DNA from: Actinobacteria bacterium UBA2272
GTDB lineage: Bacteria; Actinomycetota; Coriobacteriia; Anaerosomatales; Anaerosomataceae
Direction: 5' to 3'
Assembly (NCBI GenBank): GCA_002347725.1
Contig: DDXA01000004.1
Span: 372,001-436,000 of the forward strand
Length of the DNA: 64,000 bases
Shown: in pieces, positions 57,639-64,000 of the stretch
Position numbering within the stretch: position 1 is the first letter of the stretch
Layout of the letters: every line of letters starts with the position of its first letter
Translations under genes and position numbers: made by a program
Notes under the pieces: model-generated
What the model saw: the letters and a program-made list of their open reading frames with translations, nothing else
Database searches by the model: none
What the model was told of the DNA's origin: nothing

Positions 57639-60002
57639 ATGATCGACAATCTTGGCGACTCGGGTCAGCTGGTCGTGCACAACGCCCGGGGCATCGCCAC
57701 CGAGATGGGTCACCGGCACCTGGGCGTGGAGCATCTCCACCTCGGCGTTCTTTCGCTCGAGGACCCGCACCTCAAGAGCGTGTTCAGCGACGTCGGGCTC
57801 GACGTGGACGCGTTTTCTCGCACGCTGCGCGGGCGCGCTGGCGGGCGCGCGGGCGATGGCAGTGGCGGCCGGCTCACCGCCCGCGCCGAGCAGATCCTCG
57901 ACGCCGCGCGGACACAGGCGGGCGGGCGCGGCAACTCCTCGGTGGAGGCGCCCGACATACTCCTTGCGATCCTGCTCGACACCAAGGCGCTTCCCACCAG
58001 AGTGATGGCCGAGGGCGGCACCGACGTCGTGGCGCTCGCGACCGCCGTGGGTGAGATGCTGCGCGGCGGCTGGACCCCGTCCGGGTACAGCTCCCGCCGC
58101 GTCGTCGAGCAGCCCGGCACCGGCACCCCCACGTCAGAGCTGGACGCCCTCGGACGGGATCTCACGGCACTGGCGCGCTCCGGGGAACTCCACCCGGTGA
58201 TCGGCCGGGAGGAGGAACTCCTCGAGCTCATCGGCATCCTCACGGGGAAGAAGACTCCCAACGCGCTGGTACTCGGAGACGCGGGCGTAGGCAAGACGGC
58301 GCTCGTCGAAGGCCTGGCTGTCGAGATAGCCGAGGGGGATGTGCCGCCCGAACTCGCGTGCGTTCAGATCAGGAGCGTCGAGATCGGCTCACTCGTGGCC
58401 GGAACCGTCTACCGCGGCCAGTTCGAGGAACGCCTGAAGACACTCATCACAGCCGCCGAGAGCGATCCGAACCTCATCCTGTTCATCGACGAGATCCACA
58501 CCATAATGGGCGCCGGCACCGGAGGTCAGGGTGCACTGGACGCCGCCAACATGCTGAAGCAGCCGCTCGCCGACGGGCGGATACGCGTCATCGGTGCGAC
58601 CACCGAGGGCGAGTTCCGGCTTCACCTCGACAAGGACCCAGCGTTCAGCCGGAGGTTCGGGATCGTGCGGCTCGCCCAGCCGTCGCATGAGGACACGCTC
58701 GAGATCCTCGCCGGTCTGCGCGAGCGGTATCAGGAGTTCCACAAGCTCACCGTGCTCGATGACGCACTCGTCGCGGCGGTCGAACTCTCGGTTCGCTACA
58801 TACCCGACCGCAATCTGCCCGACAAGGCACTCGTCGTGCTCGACAAAGCGTGCGCCCAGAAGCGGCTACGCGCGTTCTACGGCTTTGACGACCTCGGCGA
58901 GATGTCGCGTGAGGAGCGACGCGCACTGTTCGCCGGCGGGGGTCGACCGACCGACACGACGGAGACCCTCGTGGTCGACGCCGACGACATCGCCTTGATG
59001 GTCGCGACGATGACGGACATCCCTGTCGGCAAGCTGCGCGGCGACGAGGCCGAGCGCCTCCTCGGACTCGAGGACCGGCTGCGCGCGCGCGTGATCGGAC
59101 AGGACGAGGCGGTCAACAAGATCGCCCGCACCGTGCGCAAAGCCCGCGCCGGACTGAGCGCGTCGAACCGCCCGATCGGCTGCTTCATGTTCCTCGGCCC
59201 CACCGGTACGGGGAAGACCGAACTCGCCAAAGCGCTCGCCGAGGCGATGTTCGACGACGAGCGCATGATGGTGCGCGTGGACATGTCCGAGTGCAGCGCC
59301 GAGCACTCCACCGCGCGCCTCATCGGCTCACCGCCAGGGTACGTGGACTCGGAACGCGGGGGCATGCTCACCGAGGGGATCCGCACGAACCCGTATACGG
59401 TCGTGCTTCTCGACGAGGTCGAGAAGGCACATCCCAACGTGCATCAGCTCCTGCTCGGCCTCATGGACGAGGGCCGGCTGACCGATGCGCTCGGCCGAGC
59501 CATCGACTGCCGCAACACGGTCGTGATCATGACCTCGAACGTCGGCTCGGCCGCGATACGCGGCAAGCGCGAGATCGGGTTCGGTCGCCAGACCGACGAG
59601 CTCACCTCCGAGCAGGTGCGCGACGCGGTGGGCGGAGAACTCGGCAGCTACTTCGCGCCCGAGTTCCTCAACCGCTTCGACGCGATACTCATCTTCAACC
59701 CGCTGCCGCACGAGGTCTTGCTCAAGATCGCCGCGAAGATGCTCTCGCAACTCAAGACGCACGTAGAGGCCACGCCGACCGCACTCAAGTACCTGGCCGA
59801 GTGGCACTACGACCCGGCGATGGGCGCGCGGCCGATCAGGCGGGCGGTACAGCAGCTCGTGGAAGAGCCGCTGTCCGACGCCATCATCCGTGGCGAGGTG
59901 AACCGCGAGCAGGGCGTGCGCATCAAGGTGAAGGGCAAGAACCTCGTCTTCGAGCCGATCGAGCCGGCGACGCCCGAATCCGATGAGGAGGACGCGTCAT
60001 GA
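57639..60002 (+). CDS. ClpC/ClpA-type AAA+ unfoldase
   Basis: A 787-residue HSP100 protein. The N-terminal Clp_N repeats (about 5-145) include MGHRHLGVEHLHLGVLSLED. The first AAA+ domain has Walker A GDAGVGKTALVEG and DEIHTIMGAG. The second has Walker A GPTGTGKTELAKA and YGFDDL upstream. An IGF-type loop (KREIGFGRQT, about 648) is the ClpP-docking motif. It therefore should unfold substrates for ClpP; no UVR motif was found between the domains. ATG 57639 follows AAGGGGG by eight bases. It is coupled (ATGA) to a small FHA/zinc-ribbon-like protein that may be an adaptor. Confidence 0.88.
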   Translation: MIDNLGDSGQLVVHNARGIATEMGHRHLGVEHLHLGVLSLEDPHLKSVFSDVGLDVDAFSRTLRGRAGGRAGDGSGGRLTARAEQILDAARTQAGGRGNSSVEAPDILLAILLDTKALPTRVMAEGGTDVVALATAVGEMLRGGWTPSGYSSRRVVEQPGTGTPTSELDALGRDLTALARSGELHPVIGREEELLELIGILTGKKTPNALVLGDAGVGKTALVEGLAVEIAEGDVPPELACVQIRSVEIGSLVAGTVYRGQFEERLKTLITAAESDPNLILFIDEIHTIMGAGTGGQGALDAANMLKQPLADGRIRVIGATTEGEFRLHLDKDPAFSRRFGIVRLAQPSHEDTLEILAGLRERYQEFHKLTVLDDALVAAVELSVRYIPDRNLPDKALVVLDKACAQKRLRAFYGFDDLGEMSREERRALFAGGGRPTDTTETLVVDADDIALMVATMTDIPVGKLRGDEAERLLGLEDRLRARVIGQDEAVNKIARTVRKARAGLSASNRPIGCFMFLGPTGTGKTELAKALAEAMFDDERMMVRVDMSECSAEHSTARLIGSPPGYVDSERGGMLTEGIRTNPYTVVLLDEVEKAHPNVHQLLLGLMDEGRLTDALGRAIDCRNTVVIMTSNVGSAAIRGKREIGFGRQTDELTSEQVRDAVGGELGSYFAPEFLNRFDAILIFNPLPHEVLLKIAAKMLSQLKTHVEATPTALKYLAEWHYDPAMGARPIRRAVQQLVEEPLSDAIIRGEVNREQGVRIKVKGKNLVFEPIEPATPESDEEDAS

Positions 60003-60448
60003 GCCCCAAGACGGTCACCGTAGAGGTCTGCTCCGGCCCCAACGACGGAGAGTCCGCGCGCTCCGAGTCGGGAACGCTGACGATCGGATCGCGGGGGGCG
60101 GCCAACCTTCCACTGGCCGGCGAGCCGGACGTGCCCGAGCTCGCGAGTATCACGGTCACGGCCGAGGGAGGGTCAGGGACGATCGCGTCCGACGTCGACT
60201 TCGACTACGCCGGTCGCGTCGGCCGAAGCGCCGAAGGGGTCACGTTGCCCGCGTTCATCCGGCTCGGCGGCGTCGATCTGTGGCTGTGCGTCGGTGAACT
60301 GCCCGAACCGAGCGTGGTGGCCGCGGCAGCAGCTGGCACGACGAGCTCCGCAACCCCGACCGAAGTCGGGCCGATGTGCTCCGACTGCGGGCTGGTCAAC
60401 CCGCCAGGCGCCACCCGCTGCGAAAGGTGCCGCCGCTGGCTCGACTGA
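59999..60448 (+). CDS. FHA-like/zinc-ribbon small protein coupled to the clpC-like gene
   Basis: A 149-residue protein. The first 100 residues are beta-rich and recall a divergent FHA domain (VCSGPNDGESARSESGTLTI, then GSRGAANLPLAGEPDV). A short linker follows, then a C-terminal four-Cys zinc ribbon (CSDCGLVNPPGATRCERC). The start overlaps the unfoldase stop in an ATGA. The arrangement suggests it binds a phosphorylated target or presents it to the unfoldase. The FHA call is tentative. Confidence 0.6.
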   Translation: MSPKTVTVEVCSGPNDGESARSESGTLTIGSRGAANLPLAGEPDVPELASITVTAEGGSGTIASDVDFDYAGRVGRSAEGVTLPAFIRLGGVDLWLCVGELPEPSVVAAAAAGTTSSATPTEVGPMCSDCGLVNPPGATRCERCRRWLD

Positions 60449-60563
60449 GAGCCGGGCGGGGTCCTGCGCATCCGATGTGGCGACGTTTCGCCCATCACAC
60501 GCACCCGGACTTGCTATGCTAGGAACTCTTACGGTCGCGAGAAGCGAGACGGGACAGGGCGAG

Positions 60564-63389
60564 ATGGCCGTCCAGCCATACAGTAAGGCCCCTCGATGGC
60601 TCATACTCAACGTGCTCGTCGCGGTTCTCGCTATCGCCGCGGCCGGCGCCTGGATCTACCACGACCAGGAGAGCTCCCTTCGCGAGCGCGCCGAGTCAGA
60701 ACTCCGCACCATCGCATCTCTGAAAGCCGATGAGATCGCCGGCTGGCGCGCCGACCGCCTCGCCGATGGCGTGCGCGTCACCACCGCTCCGGGGCTCCAG
60801 ACCCTGCTCGGCCGGTGGTTGGCCAACCCGACCCCCGAGACAGCCGAGCCACTCGCCCTAACGCTGAACTCGCTGCGCTACGGGGACCGCTACCGCGACG
60901 TGATCCTGGTCGACACGAGCGGCACGATCCTCCTGAGCACGAGTGAGGACCCGCCGCCACTCGGCGCCAGCGAGCGGCTCGACCTGCGGACCGCCATGAA
61001 CCGCAAGGCTCCGGTGCTGGCTGAGCTCACCCCCTATGCGGACGCGTCCGGCGCGCATCTCGATGTGATCGCTCCCGTCTTCATCACTTCGCCCGACGGC
61101 GTCGACACACCCCGACCTGTGGGCGCGATCATCCTGAGGGCCGACACGCGTGACTTCCTCTACCCGCTCATCCAGACGTGGCCGACCGCGAGCCGCACCG
61201 CCGAGACGCTCCTCGTCCGGCGCGACGGCCCGGAGGTGGTCTTTCTCAATGAAGTACGCCACCTGACCGGCGCCGCGATGTCCCTCCGACTACCGATCAC
61301 CGCGGTGGACATCCCCGCAGTCAAGGCGGTCCTGGGCGAGCGCGGCATCGTGGAGGGCCTCGACTACCGGGGTGAGCCGGTGATCGCATACCTGGCCGAG
61401 ATCCCCGACTCATCGTGGCTCATGGTCGCCAAGGTCGATACCGAGGAGGCCCTTGCCGCGTGGCGCGGGCGCGCAGCGCTTCTCATCCTCGTGCTGGCAA
61501 CGTTCATCGCCAGCGCCATCGGAGCACCCGCCTTCCTCTGGCAGCGGGCGAAGAGTTCTCATCTTCTCGACACCCTGGAGAGCGAACGCTCGCTCCGGGT
61601 AGCCGAAGCCCGTCTCGGCGTGACACTGGCAAGCATCGGCGACGGCGTCATCGCCACCGACGCCGCCGGACTGATCCAGTTCATCAACCCGGTGGCGACG
61701 CGCCTGACGGGATGGCCGGAGTCCGAAGCGGTCGGACGGCCGATCGGGGTCGTACTCGACCTCCGCGGTGAGGAGTCCGGCGCGTCGGCTCCATGCCCTG
61801 TCGCCAGGGTGATCGAGGTCGGCGACGTCTGCACGATCGACGGCCAGGTCATGCTGGTCTCCCGCGGCGGCACGATCCGGCCCGTCGGCGAGAGCGCCGC
61901 GCCGATCCGCAACGAAGCAGGCACGATCACCGGCGTGGTCATCGTGTTCCGCGATCAGACCGACGAACGCACGGCGCGCGAGATCCTGAGGGAGAGCGCG
62001 CAACGATACCGTGAGCTCTTCGACAATATGCTCGACGGTTTCGCGGTCCACGAGGTGATACTGGACGAAGACGGTACACCGTGTGATTACCGCTTCATCT
62101 CCATCAACCCCGCATTCGAACACCTGACAGGCCTCAAGACCAGCGACGTGATCGGCAGGCGAGTGCTCGAAGTACTGCCCGGGACAGAGCCGGAGTGGAT
62201 CGAGCGCTACGGTGCGGTCGCGCTCACCGGCACGCCGATCGAGTTCGAGTTGCACTCGGCGGAGCTGGGCAAGGACTTCGAGGCGCATGCGTTCAGCCCG
62301 CGCGAAGGCCAGTTCGCCGTCGTCTTCAAGGACGTCACCGAGCGTACGGCGCTCCGGCGCGAGCTCGAACAGCATGCCGAGCAGCTCGAGCGGCTCGTAG
62401 ACGAGCGCACACAAGAACTTCAGGCCGCAAACGAGGAGCTGACGGCGACCAACGAAGAGCTCCGCGAAACCGGCGAGGAGCTTCAAGCCACGAACGAGAA
62501 GCTGATGGCGACCAACGAAGAGCTCCGTGAGATCACCGAGGAACTCAACGCCGCAAACGAGGAGCTGACGGCGACCAACGAAGAGCTTCAGGCCACGTCC
62601 GAGGAGCTCATGACCGCCAACGACGTGCTTCAGGCCACGTCAGACGAACTCGCCGACGCCAACCGCCAGTTGACATCGGCCAACGAGGCCAAGTCGCGCT
62701 TCCTGCGCGCAATGAGCCACGAACTCCGGACACCGCTCAACTCGATCATCGGCTTCTCGGGCCTCATGCTTTCTGGCCTGACAGGGGAACTGAACGAGGA
62801 GCAGCGGCGTCAACTCGAGATGATCGACCAGTCGGGACGCCATCTGCTGGCCCTCATCAACGACATCCTCGACCTGTCGCGTATCGAGGCCGGCAGGGTA
62901 CAGGTCGAGATCGATCCGTTCGATCTCGAGAAGCTCGTGGGCGAGCTCGTCGAGTCGGTGAGACCCGAGTCCGAGCGCAAGGGACTCTCACTCGATCTTG
63001 AGATCGCCGATGGACTCAACCTATCAGCCTTCCACTCGGACAGCATGCGCGTCGGTCAGATCCTGCTGAACCTGCTCGGAAACGCCGTGAAGTTCACCGA
63101 TCGCGGCGGCATCAGCGTCCGCGTGCGAATGCTCGGTACGGATACCCTCGGGGTCAGCGTCATAGACACCGGCCCGGGCATCAGGTCACAGGACCACGAC
63201 CGCATCTTTGGTGAGTTCGTGCAGGCGATCGGCCCTTCAGCGCCCGACAAGGAGGGCACCGGTCTCGGGCTGGCCATCTCGCGTCGGCTCGCCGAGCTGC
63301 TCGGCGGGTCGATCCTGCTGCGAAGCCGCGTCGGTCATGGGTCGACGTTCACCGTCGTGCTTCCCGTCGACCCGCGCACCGACGCATAA
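60564..63389 (+). CDS. Membrane-bound PAS histidine kinase
   Basis: A 941-residue sensor kinase. A first membrane segment (LNVLVAVLAIAAAGAWIY) is followed by a large extracellular dCache-like domain (about 35-305), then a second segment (LLILVLATFIASAIGAPAFLW). Two PAS domains follow (TLASIGDGVIATDAAGLIQF; ELFDNMLDGFAVHEV). A long coiled coil has EELxATN repeats (about 610-710). The HisKA H-box is MSHELRTPLNSIIGFS and the HATPase motifs are DTGPGI and GTGLGLAI. No receiver domain is fused and no response regulator is next to it. ATG 60564 follows a weak AGGGCGAG. The sensed ligand is unknown. Confidence 0.9.
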   Translation: MAVQPYSKAPRWLILNVLVAVLAIAAAGAWIYHDQESSLRERAESELRTIASLKADEIAGWRADRLADGVRVTTAPGLQTLLGRWLANPTPETAEPLALTLNSLRYGDRYRDVILVDTSGTILLSTSEDPPPLGASERLDLRTAMNRKAPVLAELTPYADASGAHLDVIAPVFITSPDGVDTPRPVGAIILRADTRDFLYPLIQTWPTASRTAETLLVRRDGPEVVFLNEVRHLTGAAMSLRLPITAVDIPAVKAVLGERGIVEGLDYRGEPVIAYLAEIPDSSWLMVAKVDTEEALAAWRGRAALLILVLATFIASAIGAPAFLWQRAKSSHLLDTLESERSLRVAEARLGVTLASIGDGVIATDAAGLIQFINPVATRLTGWPESEAVGRPIGVVLDLRGEESGASAPCPVARVIEVGDVCTIDGQVMLVSRGGTIRPVGESAAPIRNEAGTITGVVIVFRDQTDERTAREILRESAQRYRELFDNMLDGFAVHEVILDEDGTPCDYRFISINPAFEHLTGLKTSDVIGRRVLEVLPGTEPEWIERYGAVALTGTPIEFELHSAELGKDFEAHAFSPREGQFAVVFKDVTERTALRRELEQHAEQLERLVDERTQELQAANEELTATNEELRETGEELQATNEKLMATNEELREITEELNAANEELTATNEELQATSEELMTANDVLQATSDELADANRQLTSANEAKSRFLRAMSHELRTPLNSIIGFSGLMLSGLTGELNEEQRRQLEMIDQSGRHLLALINDILDLSRIEAGRVQVEIDPFDLEKLVGELVESVRPESERKGLSLDLEIADGLNLSAFHSDSMRVGQILLNLLGNAVKFTDRGGISVRVRMLGTDTLGVSVIDTGPGIRSQDHDRIFGEFVQAIGPSAPDKEGTGLGLAISRRLAELLGGSILLRSRVGHGSTFTVVLPVDPRTDA
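62424..62587 (+). repeat. Internal 38-bp repeat in the kinase coiled coil
   Basis: The same 38 bases (GCCGCAAACGAGGAGCTGAC and on) occur at 62424-62461 and 62550-62587, 126 bases apart. That is 42 residues or six heptads. Between them lie related EELxATN units, so the coiled coil has been lengthened by duplication in whole heptads. Confidence 0.85.
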
Positions 63390-63417
63390 GCGACGCACGT
63401 CCAGGATCGGCGCCCGT

Positions 63418-64000
63418 CTAGGACTCCCGAAGCCCCGCGATGATCTCCTCGACGATCGCCGGCGACGTGTTGCTGTCCTCGGCGAGAAAGACGATGTCGG
63501 CGGGCGTGGGCTCGTACCCCTCGGGGGCGTGGGCAAGCGCGTTGCGAACGTACGAGCGGTGCATCTTGGACAGATCGAAGTCCTTGGCGCGGATCTGCTC
63601 GGGGCGCTCGGGGATGACGATCACGGTGCCGGGAACGTTCTCGGCCGGGTCACCCGCGCGGACCTCGACACCCTGCTCGCGCGCGAACGCCAGTTGCGAC
63701 CAGTGGTGTTTGCCGGCGCCGGTGTACTCGGTCTCCTGCACGACCACGGTGGCGTCACGAGGCAGGTCGCGCGCGAGCGACATCGCAGCGGCGATCGCTG
63801 TGTTGCCGCTCGGTCCGCGCTCGAGGCCTTCGAGCTTGGCCAGCGCCTCGGTCACGTAGAAGACCTCGCCCTGCGTGACGGTGAGATAGCGGTCCATGTA
63901 CCGCAGCGAGCGCGCAGCGTTGCGCGGCACGTCGGCGCGGTCGGGCCATGTGGCGAACGGCACGCCGAAGCCGGTGTGACCCGTGGTGAAGCTCTTGCGG
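63418..64000 (-). CDS. ortB: 2-amino-4-oxopentanoate thiolase beta subunit, C-terminal part
   Basis: The C-terminal 193 or so residues of a PLP fold-II enzyme resembling OrtB. It is partial: the start lies beyond the right edge, and the frame is open to the window end (HTGFGVPFATWPDRADVPRN). The segments RGPSGNTAIAAAMSLARDLP, TVVVQETEYTGAGKHHWSQL and ADIVFLAEDSNTSPAIVEEI match the family. OrtAB cleaves 2-amino-4-oxopentanoate with CoA to alanine and acetyl-CoA, the last steps of ornithine fermentation. The rest of the cluster (ortA, ord) should lie past the edge. Convergent with the kinase gene. Confidence 0.85.
   Translation of the reverse strand, partial: RKSFTTGHTGFGVPFATWPDRADVPRNAARSLRYMDRYLTVTQGEVFYVTEALAKLEGLERGPSGNTAIAAAMSLARDLPRDATVVVQETEYTGAGKHHWSQLAFAREQGVEVRAGDPAENVPGTVIVIPERPEQIRAKDFDLSKMHRSYVRNALAHAPEGYEPTPADIVFLAEDSNTSPAIVEEIIAGLRES

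Overview
The window is GC-rich, gene-dense bacterial DNA. The gene content suggests an anaerobic, amino-acid-fermenting actinobacterium, probably of the Coriobacteriia: D-ornithine aminomutase genes, ornithine racemase, a tungsten-type aldehyde:ferredoxin oxidoreductase, an exported multihaem cytochrome, a CWB2 cell-wall-binding protein and many oxygen-sensitive radical SAM enzymes. This placement is inferred from content; there is no rRNA or marker-gene evidence, and I saw no tRNA, rRNA or CRISPR array.

Layout. (1) 190-7864: a catabolic island with RidA, KDPG aldolase, a PfkB-type KDG kinase, an Ehu-like amino-acid ABC importer, a PLP fold-II lyase/synthase and an IclR regulator. The set fits uptake and breakdown of an amino-sugar acid such as D-glucosaminate through KDG and KDPG. 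(2) 1-12800: three broken 5' copies of one gene (PD-(D/E)XK nuclease-DUF2075 helicase) alternate with cargo modules (the catabolic island, an AbiE toxin-antitoxin pair with a nonsense mutation, an ORF6N regulator). The series ends in the intact gene and its MazG-like partner. This looks like repeated insertion at one gene's 5' end. (3) 12927-25104: a defence-type island. It holds a four-gene operon built around a GHKL ATPase and a sigma-region-4-like protein, which I cannot match to a named system. It also holds a three-gene SMC/nuclease set resembling Lamassu/ABC-3C, a 5'-truncated HNH nuclease, NYN and GIY-YIG proteins, an uncharacterised winged-helix gene behind a microprotein, and an AbrB/PIN toxin-antitoxin pair.

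(4) 25119-41663: mostly surface and housekeeping genes: pentapeptide protein, GH3 glycosidase, 12-haem-site cytochrome, MalY-type aminotransferase, M6 metalloprotease, CWB2 protein, a PARG-like macrodomain hydrolase and a PQQ-type sugar dehydrogenase lipoprotein. (5) 41642-49254: a tightly coupled seven-gene operon, the most striking part of the window. A Tat-type, lipobox-bearing peptide carries nine perfect Cys-x-Cys-Asp/Glu-x-x repeats and an aromatic tail. It is followed by four CxxxCxxC radical SAM proteins (three clearly SPASM-type), a U32/UbiV-like protein and a HemN-like radical SAM protein. It reads as a ribosomally made, heavily modified, probably exported peptide system. (6) 49340-64000: ornithine fermentation genes (orr, oraS, oraE, a GlmL/MutL-type ATPase, the end of ortB). 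They are interleaved with an AOR gene, a ClpC-type unfoldase with a small FHA/zinc-ribbon-like partner, and a large PAS histidine kinase.

Start codons were often moved from the first possible ATG to an internal ATG/GTG/TTG when a Shine-Dalgarno sequence or a 4-base stop/start overlap supported it. Functions come from motif and family recognition by eye, with no database search.
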